DNA from: a virus
IMG/VR virus record: IMGVR_UViG_3300007352_000013
Coordinates: 62,001 to 126,000 of that record
DNA: 64,000 bases
Reading direction: 5' to 3' (one strand)
This document shows, piece after piece, positions 1-8,151 of this stretch. Both the position numbers and the translations under genes were made by a program. The notes under the pieces are model-generated. The model was not told the origin of the DNA. It saw only the letters and a list, made by a program, of their open reading frames with translations, and did no database searches. Within the stretch, counting starts at the first letter, position 1; every line of letters starts with the position of its first letter.

Positions 1-141
1 ATAAGAAAGGATGGTCCATCAGATAAACCGTATTGCGTGTATGGTGAAGAAAGCGGAAAAAATTTTGGATGTTATTCAACTAAGGATGCGGCAGAAAAAA
101 GATTAAAACAAATAAAGATGTTCAAACACATAAACAAATAA
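1..141 (+). CDS. 3' end of a truncated CDS
   Basis: Frame 1 is open from the first base of the window and ends in TAA at 139-141, giving 46 residues of a protein whose start lies outside. The piece contains a compact segment with YCVYGEESGK followed by a helix ending AEKRLKQIK. It looks like the small C-terminal module seen at the end of some phage proteins, where a Tyr/Cys strand is followed by an AExRLKQI helix. The function of the whole protein cannot be told from this piece. The next gene begins 19 bases downstream on the same strand. Confidence 0.6.
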   Translation: MRKDGPSDKPYCVYGEESGKNFGCYSTKDAAEKRLKQIKMFKHINK

Positions 142-160
142 TACTAATTGGAGAAAAAAA

Positions 161-598
161 ATGAATAAGATTATATGTTCTTTATTACTTATGTTTATTT
201 CTATGAATATTATCGGATGTAATTCTACTAAAAAAGTAATTGTTCAAGCAGCTACAACATATGTTGTAGAAAATAGCCCAGAACAAATATCTGTTGTGGT
301 TAAACAGATAGTTAAAATAGCAATAAGAGAAACAGAACCCTCTAAAGAAGAAATAGCGAAAACTATAGAATTCGTTAATGAGTGTAAGACAATAGCAAAT
401 GATCCAAAAGAATATACAATCAATAAGCTAAAAGAACTTGCACAAAAACTACCAGACAATAAATCAAAACTTGTTGCCCTAGCATTTATAGATTTTGCAG
501 AAAGATATGTTAATGTAATAGATAAAAGTCCAAATGCTCGCAAAATAATGATAATCGTATGCGATGCAGCGCTGGAGGTTTTAAACAATGAAAAATAA
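161..598 (+). CDS. Predicted lipoprotein, 145 aa
   Basis: The start is supported by a GGAG box 7 bases before the ATG. Residues 1-20 form a lipoprotein signal: a short basic N-terminus, a hydrophobic stretch and a lipobox IIGC with Cys20 as the likely lipidated residue. The rest is predicted to be helical and charged, with no recognised domain. The stop lies 11 bases inside the next gene, a membrane-anchored or secreted protease, so the two are likely made together. It may be a partner or an envelope anchor for that protease, or an unrelated surface lipoprotein such as an exclusion factor. The function is not identified. Confidence 0.75.
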   Translation: MNKIICSLLLMFISMNIIGCNSTKKVIVQAATTYVVENSPEQISVVVKQIVKIAIRETEPSKEEIAKTIEFVNECKTIANDPKEYTINKLKELAQKLPDNKSKLVALAFIDFAERYVNVIDKSPNARKIMIIVCDAALEVLNNEK

Positions 599-1394
599 AT
601 TTCTTTCACTATATTTAAGTATTTCTTGTGTTGTTTTAATACCTGTTTTGTCTGTAGTTTTAATGCATGATTTAAACAAACCAGTTGCAAAAAATGTTTC
701 AAAAACAAATATGGAATTACAGAAAGAACAATTAATTTCTACTACAGTAAGAATATTTACGAGTAATAAAATATATGGATCTGGAACGATAATCAAAAAA
801 GAAAATATTTCATCTGATGATTTATATACATATTATATTTTAACAGCTAAACATATTACATCAGATAGATTTGTGTTTGGTGATTTAAAAGTTAACAGTA
901 TAACCGGAGAAATATCTCGCGAAACAAAACAACAAAATTTTAATATAGTTACTTTTAAGGAAGACGGAAGTATAGAGAATACTTATGAAGCAGAATTCTT
1001 AAACGAAACCGATGATGATTATTTAGATTGTGGATTATTAATTTTTAATTCAAAAAATGTTTATCCAGTAGCTAATCTAGCAACGAATGAAATTTTAAAT
1101 AATATAAAAATTTTAACAGAAGTATATGCTGTTGGATGTGCATTAAAGCATTCACCAATTATAACAACCGGAATTATTTCAGAATTTAATGAAGAAAATA
1201 ACTATATTCTTTCAACAGCAAATATTGCATTTGGATCTAGTGGAGGTGGTTTATTTATAAAACTAGAAGATAAATATTATTTAATAGGAATATTATTTCA
1301 AATAGAAGGTTATCGTGATTATCTATTTAGCTTCCTATCACGTTCATGTCCAATTAAATCTTTGGATTGTTTTCTAATAGAAAATGGAATTTAA
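588..1394 (+). CDS. Trypsin-like serine protease with N-terminal signal/anchor
   Basis: This 268-residue protein has a hydrophobic segment at about residues 5-25 (signal peptide or membrane anchor) followed by a chymotrypsin/trypsin-fold core (family S1-like). The core shows a catalytic triad pattern: His89 in TAKH, an Asp in the acidic DDDYLDCG segment (142-147), and Ser218 in GSSGGG. The export signal implies that it acts in the envelope or outside the cell. The start follows a GGAGG box and overlaps the preceding lipoprotein gene. Substrates are unknown. Cleavage of host surface or periplasmic proteins is possible, and capsid maturation is less likely given the export signal. Confidence 0.75.
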   Translation: MKNKFLSLYLSISCVVLIPVLSVVLMHDLNKPVAKNVSKTNMELQKEQLISTTVRIFTSNKIYGSGTIIKKENISSDDLYTYYILTAKHITSDRFVFGDLKVNSITGEISRETKQQNFNIVTFKEDGSIENTYEAEFLNETDDDYLDCGLLIFNSKNVYPVANLATNEILNNIKILTEVYAVGCALKHSPIITTGIISEFNEENNYILSTANIAFGSSGGGLFIKLEDKYYLIGILFQIEGYRDYLFSFLSRSCPIKSLDCFLIENGI

Positions 1395-1407
1395 GGTATA
1401 ATATAGT

Positions 1408-1920
1408 ATGGAAAGAATTTCATGGGATGACTATTTCATGGTCATGGCATTTTGGGTATCTAGGCGTAGCCCGGACGAAAGTACGAAATGCGGTTGCGTA
1501 TTAGTGAATAAGAATAATCAAATAGTTGGATTAGGATATAATGGTTATCCAAGAAAAGTAGACGAAACAAAAATGCCAAAGACACGTCCAGAAAAATATC
1601 CGCCCATTTTACATAGCGAAGAAAATGCTATACTTAATTGTTCTTCTAATTTAGAAGGAGCAACGGCATATATAACTGGCCCGCCATGTACCCATTGTTG
1701 GGCGCATATAATCCAAAAAGGAATTAAAAGAGTAGTGTACGGACCAATTACAACATCTAAGAATGGTATTTATGCTGATATCAGAACAGATTCGTTTCCA
1801 GATGTAGTTTGTAATATGTTAGATGGTCAAAATATTGAAATAGTCAGATGGGATTCTAACAATAAAAAATTTCTATCTGATGAAATTGATTTAGTTAAAA
1901 ATTTCTTAGGAAATTATTAA
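1408..1920 (+). CDS. Deoxycytidylate (dCMP) deaminase
   Basis: This member of the cytidine/deoxycytidylate deaminase family has 170 residues. It carries the zinc motif: His69-Ser-Glu71 (HSE, with Glu71 as proton shuttle) and Pro-Cys94-Thr-His-Cys97. It converts dCMP to dUMP, the precursor for dTMP synthesis. It lies directly before a ribonucleotide reductase (stop TAA at 1918-1920, next ATG at 1921), so the pair forms a deoxynucleotide supply unit. The residues around NGYPR are typical of phage and bacterial dCMP deaminases. A thymidylate synthase is not in the window. A related ComE-type deaminase cannot be excluded. Confidence 0.88.
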   Translation: MERISWDDYFMVMAFWVSRRSPDESTKCGCVLVNKNNQIVGLGYNGYPRKVDETKMPKTRPEKYPPILHSEENAILNCSSNLEGATAYITGPPCTHCWAHIIQKGIKRVVYGPITTSKNGIYADIRTDSFPDVVCNMLDGQNIEIVRWDSNNKKFLSDEIDLVKNFLGNY

Positions 1921-3684
1921 ATGACATTAGAGAAATATGAACCGAAAGGTTTTGCTCTACAAATATTTAAAGATAGATATGCTATTAGTGAAAATGAATC
2001 TTTTTCTGATGCATGCCGTAGAGTTGGTAATTTCATAGCAAGTGCAGAAGACGGTGAAAAAATAAGAAAATTTGATGATAGATTTTTCGAAATTCTAAAC
2101 ACAAATAGATTTAGTCCGGGTGGAAGAATTTGGCGTGGTGCGGGACGTAAAAAATCGGCAATGCTAAACTGCTTTGTGTGTCCAGCAGAAGATAGCAGGG
2201 AGGGTTGGGGCCAATTACTAAGCGATGTAACCGTTATAAGTGGGCTTGGTGGTGGAATAGGAATTTCATTTGACAATATACGCCCAAGGGGTACAGAAAT
2301 AAAAGGAACCGGAGGAATCGCAACCGGCGCAGTTTCTTTAATGAAAATTGTAAACAGTGTTTGTAATGAATTAAGAGAAGGCGGTGGAAGGCGTTCTGCT
2401 TTAATGTTTTGTTTATCATATAATCATCCAGATATCGAAGAGTTTTTGCATGTTAAACTAGATAAAAAAGAATTGAATAATGCAAATATAAGTATTTTAG
2501 TAGATAATGAATTTTTTGATCTAGTTAAAAAAGATGAAGATATATATTTAAGATGGCAGGGGAAAATTATTAAAACAATCAAAGCCAAATGGTTATATGA
2601 TAAGGCCGTAGAAAATTCTTTGATAACTGGCGATCCCGGTTTTTTGAATATAGGAAATGCAGAAGAATATAACAACCTTTATTATTGTAGAAATTTTAGT
2701 TCTACAAATCCTTGTGGAGAACAATTCCTTCCGCCATATTCTGTTTGTTGTTTAGGTAACATTGTTTTGTCCAGTCATGTAAATAAACAGAATGGAATAG
2801 ATTGGTCTCTTTTGGATGATACCATTAGATTAGGTGTAAGATTTTTAGACAACGTTTTAGACAAGAATGAATTTCCATTACCAATAATTAAAGATATTTC
2901 CCAAAAAGAGAGGCGAATTGGCTTAGGAGTAATGGGTCTGCACGATACTTTATTAAAGATGGGAATAAAATATTCTTCAGAAAAAGCCTTAGAAATAACT
3001 GATTCATTAATGAGTTTTATTAAGAAAAAAGCATATGAAGCAAGTATATTTTTGTCGGTTGAAAAGGGTCAATTTCCAATATTAGATAGAGACAAATTTA
3101 TAGAAAGTGGTTTTTGTAAAAAGGCTTTAACTCCAAGTATAAGAAAAAAAATTTTAGAATATGGTATAAGAAACTGTTTCATACTGACATGTCCTCCAAC
3201 AGGAACCACTAGTATAGTAGCTGGTTGTAGCTCTGGATTGGAACCAATGTTTGCTCCTGTTTATAAGAGAAACTATAATACTCATAAAGATTTTCATTCA
3301 GAGATGACTAACCAAACAAGCGAGGTTGTTATCCATCCTTTATTGAAAGAATTCATAGAAAGCGGAAAAGACTACTCTCATTTTGAGGGGGCTCACGAAA
3401 TAACGCCAGAGCAACATTGTAAAATTCAAGAAGTCTGCCAGAAACATATTGATAACGCTGTAAGTAAAACTATAAATCTTCCATCAACAGCAACAGAAAA
3501 AGATTTATCAGAAATGATTTTAAAACATATAAAATATTTAAAGGGTATGACGATATATAAAGATGGATCAAAAGGAGAGAGTCCAGTGATGCCATTAAAG
3601 ATTGAAGATGCAAAAAAATATATAGATAAATGTAAATCAGAGATAACAGATAATAGTTGTCCAACTGGAAAGTGTGAATTATAA
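1921..3684 (+). CDS. nrdJ: Ribonucleotide reductase, class II (adenosylcobalamin-dependent) type
   Basis: This 587-residue protein converts ribonucleotides to deoxyribonucleotides. The family signature NPCGEQ is at residues 263-268 (Cys265 as the thiyl-radical residue, Glu267). A first active-site Cys lies at 84 or 87 in a CFVC segment, the Gly-rich SGLGGGIGIS precedes it in the fold, and PPTGTTS lies in the C-terminal half. The tail carries a Cys pair (CPTGKC, Cys580 and Cys585) that would re-reduce the active site. No small radical-generating subunit (NrdB) or activase (NrdG) is nearby. Together with the GTGGIATGAVSLM and TIYKDGSKGES segments, this favours class II. It would depend on host cobalamin. 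The ATG immediately follows the deaminase stop. Confidence 0.88.
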   Translation: MTLEKYEPKGFALQIFKDRYAISENESFSDACRRVGNFIASAEDGEKIRKFDDRFFEILNTNRFSPGGRIWRGAGRKKSAMLNCFVCPAEDSREGWGQLLSDVTVISGLGGGIGISFDNIRPRGTEIKGTGGIATGAVSLMKIVNSVCNELREGGGRRSALMFCLSYNHPDIEEFLHVKLDKKELNNANISILVDNEFFDLVKKDEDIYLRWQGKIIKTIKAKWLYDKAVENSLITGDPGFLNIGNAEEYNNLYYCRNFSSTNPCGEQFLPPYSVCCLGNIVLSSHVNKQNGIDWSLLDDTIRLGVRFLDNVLDKNEFPLPIIKDISQKERRIGLGVMGLHDTLLKMGIKYSSEKALEITDSLMSFIKKKAYEASIFLSVEKGQFPILDRDKFIESGFCKKALTPSIRKKILEYGIRNCFILTCPPTGTTSIVAGCSSGLEPMFAPVYKRNYNTHKDFHSEMTNQTSEVVIHPLLKEFIESGKDYSHFEGAHEITPEQHCKIQEVCQKHIDNAVSKTINLPSTATEKDLSEMILKHIKYLKGMTIYKDGSKGESPVMPLKIEDAKKYIDKCKSEITDNSCPTGKCEL

Positions 3685-3685
3685 A

Positions 3686-4864
3686 ATGAGTAATGAACGA
3701 AAAAAATTACAAGAAGCTATAGATGTAGTTGGAAAATATGGGTCTATAGCTAGCGCGGCTAGAGAATTGGGGATACCAAGAAAAACCTTGAGTTCAAGAT
3801 ATAATAAAGCGTTAGACAAAGGTTTTGTGTCTGGCGCACCAATGCTTAGTCCAGATCAAGAAATAGGACTTGATAGTAAATTAAAATCAATCTCCAAAGA
3901 AAAGAGAGAATTACAGAAAAAATACGATGAGTTATTAAAAGTTCTTGAAAATAAAACAGGAGAATTAGATGCTGTAAGTAGATTCGCAACTATTGCTAAT
4001 TCACTAGAATTTGATAAAATAAAAATAGTATCCGACAATAAACCGTCAGAAAGCACTGCCGTAATACTTTGTAGTGATCTTCATTATGAAGAAACTGTAG
4101 ATCCAAAAACAGTAGATGGACTAAATGAATATAATATTAAAATAGCCAAAGAAAGATTTAACAAGGTATTCCAGAATGGATTAAAGCTTGTAGATATGTC
4201 TAGAAGTAAATCAAATATAGATAATCTGGTATTGTGGCTGGGGGGAGATTTAATAACAGGATATATTCATGAAGAACTCATGGAAAATAACGCCATGAGT
4301 CCAATTGAAGCTTCTATAGACGTATATAAGTTATGCGTATCTGCTATAGATTTCTTAGTAGAAAATGGCGGATTCAAAAAAATAACCATTGTTACAAGCG
4401 TAGGAAACCATTCTCGCACGACAGAAAAGATGAGGGTATCTACAGCAGTAGAAAACAATTTTGAGTGGCTGATATATAACTTCTTGGTCACGCACTATGA
4501 AAAATCTGATACTGTTCGGTTTAAGCTTTCAAGAGGATACTTCAATTATCTAGATGTATATGGTTATTCTATACGATTTCATCATGGCAATTATATCCGT
4601 TACGCTGGTGGTGTTGGCGGTATTAGTGTGCCTATTAATAAGGCAATAGCTCAATGGAATCAGGGAAAAACCGCCTCTATAGATGTATTTGGTCACTGGC
4701 ACCAAAGATTATCCAGTAAAAATTTTGTTGTTAATGGTTCTATTATAGGTTACAATCCGTATGCTATGTCTATTAAGGCGGCATTTGAAAAACCGCAGCA
4801 ATCCTTTTTCTTGATCCATCCAGTATGGGGTAAAACAGTAGAGGCCCCAATCTTTGTAGATTAA
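3686..4864 (+). CDS. Calcineurin-like metallophosphoesterase with N-terminal HTH
   Basis: The likely start is the ATG at 3686, one base after the nrdJ stop; a GTG four codons upstream is in frame but less likely. Residues 1-45 look like a helix-turn-helix (SIASAARELGIPRKTLSSR), followed by a charged coiled coil. A metallophosphoesterase domain then shows the metal-binding series SDLH (130-133), GGDL, GNHSR, HHG and GHWH. Such proteins hydrolyse phosphodiesters, and in phages they are often annotated as DNA repair exonuclease-like. The HTH suggests that it acts on or binds DNA. The exact substrate is not known. Confidence 0.75.
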   Translation: MSNERKKLQEAIDVVGKYGSIASAARELGIPRKTLSSRYNKALDKGFVSGAPMLSPDQEIGLDSKLKSISKEKRELQKKYDELLKVLENKTGELDAVSRFATIANSLEFDKIKIVSDNKPSESTAVILCSDLHYEETVDPKTVDGLNEYNIKIAKERFNKVFQNGLKLVDMSRSKSNIDNLVLWLGGDLITGYIHEELMENNAMSPIEASIDVYKLCVSAIDFLVENGGFKKITIVTSVGNHSRTTEKMRVSTAVENNFEWLIYNFLVTHYEKSDTVRFKLSRGYFNYLDVYGYSIRFHHGNYIRYAGGVGGISVPINKAIAQWNQGKTASIDVFGHWHQRLSSKNFVVNGSIIGYNPYAMSIKAAFEKPQQSFFLIHPVWGKTVEAPIFVD

Positions 4865-4867
4865 AAT

Positions 4868-5002
4868 ATGAAAGAACCATATATAATAGAACCAAAAATC
4901 AAAAAGCCTGAAGATTTTATCAGATATATAATGAACTATAAAAAAGAAAGTACTCCTATCAAAGAAACAAAAACTATAAAGAAGAGGAAGATTGTATTGT
5001 AA
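4868..5002 (+). CDS. Small basic protein, 44 aa
   Basis: The frame runs from an ATG three bases after the metallophosphoesterase stop to TAA at 5000-5002. The peptide is rich in Lys and Glu with a strongly basic end (KKRKIVL). It fills the only gap between two real genes, on the same strand and with the same base usage. There is no recognisable domain, and expression is inferred only from position. Confidence 0.45.
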   Translation: MKEPYIIEPKIKKPEDFIRYIMNYKKESTPIKETKTIKKRKIVL

Positions 5003-5006
5003 TTGT

Positions 5007-5732
5007 ATGTTTAACATAATTACTTATTGCTCAAAAAACTATCATATAAAATTAAAAAGAACAATAAATTCTTGGTACAATCAAGATTCTGTTAAAAATA
5101 TATTTGTTTATACAGATTTTTTGATAACTCAAAAAAGTAATAAAATAATTTATCAAAAGTTATTTGAAGGATCAGAGGATTTCGGGGAAAATTGTTCACG
5201 TAAAGTTCAATGTATATTACATTATTTCAATAATTTTATAACAAAAGATAAGCAAAACGACAATATATTATTTTTGGATATAGATTGTTTTATAGTTAAA
5301 GATATATCGAATCTATTTGATAAAGATTTCTATGTAGGTGTAACCGTATATCCAGAAATTAAAGAAAAATATAAAACAAATAATATTAGTTCTGGATTTA
5401 TAGCTATTAAAAATAATGTAAAATCATTAGATCTTATTCTTAAATGGAAGAAAAAACAAGATTTATTAAGCAAAGAAAGTCCATGCAGGGATCAAAAATC
5501 ATTGTCAGAATCTATAACATCCATTAAAAAAGATCCATCATATAAATTATTATTATTAGATTCTAACGTATGGAATTTGCATCCGAGTACAGGTAATATC
5601 GGACACATCAAAGAATGGTATAAAAAAATAGAAACCAACAACCCAAATATACTCCATTTTTCGTCTGGTGCAATAGATCATCAAGAAATAATTGATAATG
5701 CTTTGGAGGCTTGTAATGTTCAAAAGATATAA
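5007..5732 (+). CDS. Nucleotide-sugar glycosyltransferase-like protein (GT-A fold)
   Basis: The likely start is ATG 5007; a TTG five codons earlier is in frame but overlaps the small gene before it. The protein of about 241 residues has a DxD motif at 91-93 in the context FLDIDCF, the metal and nucleotide-sugar binding site of GT-A glycosyltransferases. This is followed by SSGFIAIKN and a DQKSLSES segment like those of family 8 and related enzymes. It would transfer a sugar onto an unknown acceptor. It is far from the main sugar cluster (20-39 kb), between small phage genes. Confidence 0.6.
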   Translation: MFNIITYCSKNYHIKLKRTINSWYNQDSVKNIFVYTDFLITQKSNKIIYQKLFEGSEDFGENCSRKVQCILHYFNNFITKDKQNDNILFLDIDCFIVKDISNLFDKDFYVGVTVYPEIKEKYKTNNISSGFIAIKNNVKSLDLILKWKKKQDLLSKESPCRDQKSLSESITSIKKDPSYKLLLLDSNVWNLHPSTGNIGHIKEWYKKIETNNPNILHFSSGAIDHQEIIDNALEACNVQKI

Positions 5733-5844
5733 AATTCCAGACGACGTAGGTTGGTTAGGGTGGTTCGAAGATATTTATGGTGATTGCATAGCTTTTGTTG
5801 GATTAGATAGAAAAATTATTTTTATGAAAGAATTAAAATGTTAA
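5716..5844 (+). CDS. Small hypothetical protein, 42 aa
   Basis: The ATG lies inside the end of the glycosyltransferase-like gene, and the TAA at 5842-5844 overlaps the start of the next gene. The peptide is aromatic-rich (GWLGWFEDIYGD) and has no known domain. The overlapping arrangement at both ends matches the translational coupling seen throughout this arm, which is the main support for it. Confidence 0.45.
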   Translation: MFKRYKIPDDVGWLGWFEDIYGDCIAFVGLDRKIIFMKELKC

Positions 5845-6047
5845 ATAACAATAGTCTTCAAGACATAGAAGAAATGGCGCACGATTTATATGGGTGTATG
5901 TGTCCCAACCTCATGATATTACTTGGTAAAATAGGAAATCAGCATCCAAATAATCCTATTACTTTAATGGGGGTTGATGCTGAAACATATTCTGCAATGT
6001 TAAACTTCGCTAATCATGTATTGGATAAATTGAGAGAATCAAAATAA
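5838..6047 (+). CDS. Hypothetical protein, 69 aa
   Basis: This is a short acidic, probably helical protein. Its ATG overlaps the previous stop by 7 bases, and its TAA shares a base with the next ATG (TAATG at 6045-6049). It contains no recognised motif apart from a CMCP segment near the N-terminus. Its position inside a tight run of overlapping genes supports real translation. Confidence 0.6.
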   Translation: MLNNNSLQDIEEMAHDLYGCMCPNLMILLGKIGNQHPNNPITLMGVDAETYSAMLNFANHVLDKLRESK

Positions 6048-6583
6048 TGTTAGATTGTTGTAGAAATAATAATGAATGTGATTGTAGTTGTCATGAAAGT
6101 AATGGTTCTATAATGCATTGTGTTCCATGTTGTTATAAATGTCCTTCTTGTAAAATTAATATTCCAACTTATATGTTCGATAAGCATAAAAAGGTGTGTA
6201 ATCAGAAAGGGTACGCTATTTTCGATAAAATTGGTGTAGTTGGTTCAAGAACATTCAATAATTATCAATATATGAAAAATATATTAGATAAATTATTTTC
6301 ATGTAATAAAATAATAAGTGGTGGTGCTATTGGTGCCGATTCTTTGGCCGCTAGATATGCTAAAGAAAATAACATTGAACTGGAAGAATTTTTACCAGAC
6401 TGGAACAGATATGGTAAGTCCGCTGGTTTTAAAAGAAATAAACAAATAGTTGATGCATCAGACATAATCGTGGCATTTTGGGATGGAGAATCTAGGGGAA
6501 CAGCAAATACTATATCTTTAGCACATAAACAAAATAAAACTGTTTATAGATATTGGCCAAAGGATAATCATATTTATGAGTAA
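6047..6583 (+). CDS. SLOG-fold (YspA/DUF2493-like) protein with Cys-rich N-terminus
   Basis: Residues 1-45 contain many Cys and His residues (CDCSCHE, CCYKCPSC), probably a zinc-binding module. From about residue 60 there is a Rossmann-like SLOG domain: VGSRTFNNY, then ISGGAIGADSLAARYA with the Gly-rich phosphate-binding loop, then a VAFWDGESRGTANTI segment. This family (DprA/YspA/LOG relatives) is thought to bind nucleotide-derived ligands, and related domains occur in antiphage signalling and in phage counter-measures. The actual ligand or reaction is unknown. The zinc module fused in front is unusual. Confidence 0.75.
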   Translation: MLDCCRNNNECDCSCHESNGSIMHCVPCCYKCPSCKINIPTYMFDKHKKVCNQKGYAIFDKIGVVGSRTFNNYQYMKNILDKLFSCNKIISGGAIGADSLAARYAKENNIELEEFLPDWNRYGKSAGFKRNKQIVDASDIIVAFWDGESRGTANTISLAHKQNKTVYRYWPKDNHIYE

Positions 6584-6812
6584 TGCAAGTAAAAGCTATA
6601 TGATGTGCAGAATTTGCAATAACGATATTAATACCATAAGACTTTTATGGACAGATTATTATCCAGAGGGCCATAGGCATTATGATGATCATGTTTGTTT
6701 GAAATGCGGAGCATATGCTAGTCAACCGGGAAGTAGTTTGTGTAAAAAATCTCTTATAGAGTATAGAAGAAAATATATAGGAATTATTAAAGGTGATACA
6801 TGTCAAATTTAG
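6576..6812 (+). CDS. Small zinc-finger-like protein, 78 aa
   Basis: Two CxxC pairs, CRIC near the N-terminus and CLKC in the middle, are spaced like a zinc ribbon, with a further Cys (LCKKS) after them. The ATG overlaps the SLOG gene stop by 8 bases, and the stop overlaps the following nuclease gene. No enzyme motif is visible. It could bind nucleic acid or protein, and the function is unassigned. Confidence 0.6.
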   Translation: MSNASKSYMMCRICNNDINTIRLLWTDYYPEGHRHYDDHVCLKCGAYASQPGSSLCKKSLIEYRRKYIGIIKGDTCQI

Positions 6813-7729
6813 AAATTCAATTCGCTTGGAGCGAATCAAGAGTCAAGACACTAAGGGAGTGTGCTAGAAAATACTATCTGAACTACTTTCTTAGTTGGGA
6901 AGGTTGGTTAAAAAATTCTACCGAACAACAAAAACAAGCTTATAGACTTAAAAATTTAACAACATTCCCTATGTTTGTTGGTACTGTTGTTCATAATGTT
7001 ATAGAATGTGCGATAAAGGAATTCAGAACAAATAATAAATGGCCTTCATTAAATACTTCTAAAGAAAAAGTGATTGAAGCATTAAGAAATGGGTGGATAG
7101 AATCAACAAATAAGGAATGGAAAACTAATGCTAAGAAGATAAACTTTTTTGAACACTATTATAATGAACCACCAACAAAACAAAAATTACAAGAATATAA
7201 AGAAAAATCAATTAGATGTATAGAAGCTTTTTATAAATGTTATATATTCGATATTATGTCTAAATTAGATAAAAATGATTGGATAGAAGCAGAAGAATTT
7301 CAAAAGTTTTCTATGAAAACCGGAGAAGAAGTATCAGTTAAACTTGACTGTGCATTTAAGCATGACGGTAAAGTGTATATTATTGATTGGAAAACTGGAA
7401 AACCAAATAAAGATATTGTAGATCAAGTTGTTACATACAGCATGTATGCTCTTAAAAGGGGTTGGATAAAAGGGGTTAAAGACCTAATAATTATTCCAGT
7501 ATTTCTTGGATTTTTTAATGACGATCCTGTTGGATCGTTACCGATTATTGAGATAACAAAATCACATATAGAAAAACAAGTAAAAATAATTCAATCAGAA
7601 TATCCTATGCTTACCGAGGCCCATAAAAATAGAGATAATATAGATTTTTTTGAAAAAAGACAAGATACAAAAAAATGTAATTGGTGTCAATTCAAAGAGA
7701 TTTGCCATCCAAAAGGAGTCAGACAATAA
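6800..7729 (+). CDS. PD-(D/E)XK exonuclease, RecB/Cas4-like with Fe-S type Cys set
   Basis: This 309-residue protein shows the RecB-family nuclease core: His65 in GTVVH, Asp183 in LDCAF, and Asp196-Trp-Lys198 in IIDWKTGK. One Cys near the N-terminus (Cys21 in RECARKYYL) and three at the C-terminus (Cys293, Cys296, Cys302) reproduce the four-Cys pattern that holds a 4Fe-4S cluster in Cas4 and AddB. It probably degrades or processes DNA ends during replication and recombination. It stops one base into the RNase H start codon (TAATG). A second protein of the same design lies at 16025-16885. Confidence 0.8.
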   Translation: MSNLEIQFAWSESRVKTLRECARKYYLNYFLSWEGWLKNSTEQQKQAYRLKNLTTFPMFVGTVVHNVIECAIKEFRTNNKWPSLNTSKEKVIEALRNGWIESTNKEWKTNAKKINFFEHYYNEPPTKQKLQEYKEKSIRCIEAFYKCYIFDIMSKLDKNDWIEAEEFQKFSMKTGEEVSVKLDCAFKHDGKVYIIDWKTGKPNKDIVDQVVTYSMYALKRGWIKGVKDLIIIPVFLGFFNDDPVGSLPIIEITKSHIEKQVKIIQSEYPMLTEAHKNRDNIDFFEKRQDTKKCNWCQFKEICHPKGVRQ

Positions 7730-8151
7730 TGGATGAAGTATTGCTTCGTACTGACGGCGGAATAAGAGTTGGTAAAATGGCACTAGGATATGTTGCATTT
7801 AATCCAAACAACGAAAATGAAATTTATTTTCAAGGTTCTAAAAGATGCGGATCTAATGGAACATCGAACATAAGTGAATATAGGGCATTAATAGAGGGTT
7901 TAGACAGATGTATCAAGGAAAAAGTTAAGATTGTTCATATAATACTTGATAGTCAATTGGTGGTTAAACAAGTAAATGGAAGTTTTAAAGTAACCAATCC
8001 AGAATTGAAGAAGCATAGAGATAAAGTATTGGAATTATTGAATCAATTTGAAAATTATAGTATTAAATGGGAGCCGAGAAGTCACAATAAATTGGCTGAT
8101 AGATTGGTAAATAATGTATTTGAAAATAAAAGAGGTAAAAATGATAAATAA
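7729..8151 (+). CDS. Ribonuclease H (RNase HI-like)
   Basis: The 140-residue protein starting at ATG 7729 has the four acidic active-site residues of RNase H: Asp9 (TDGG), Glu50 (SEYRALIEGL), Asp74 (ILDSQLVV) and Asp124 (HNKLADRL). It would cut RNA in RNA-DNA hybrids, for example to remove Okazaki primers made by the primase at 14110. A longer in-frame opening upstream lies inside the nuclease gene, so the TAATG coupling start is chosen. The length is close to the short prokaryotic and phage RNase HI type. Confidence 0.85.
   Translation: MDEVLLRTDGGIRVGKMALGYVAFNPNNENEIYFQGSKRCGSNGTSNISEYRALIEGLDRCIKEKVKIVHIILDSQLVVKQVNGSFKVTNPELKKHRDKVLELLNQFENYSIKWEPRSHNKLADRLVNNVFENKRGKNDK

Noticed and set aside
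244-708. Antisense 154-residue open frame over the lipoprotein and protease genes
   Set aside because: The + strand genes have a signal peptide, lipobox, protease motifs and good ribosome binding sites, and the antisense frame has none of these.
1398-1403. TATAAT as promoter of dCMP deaminase (and the similar one at 8672-8677)
   Set aside because: Each lies only 2-5 bases before the ATG, so a transcript starting from it would have no leader or begin inside the gene; read-through from the upstream gene is more likely.
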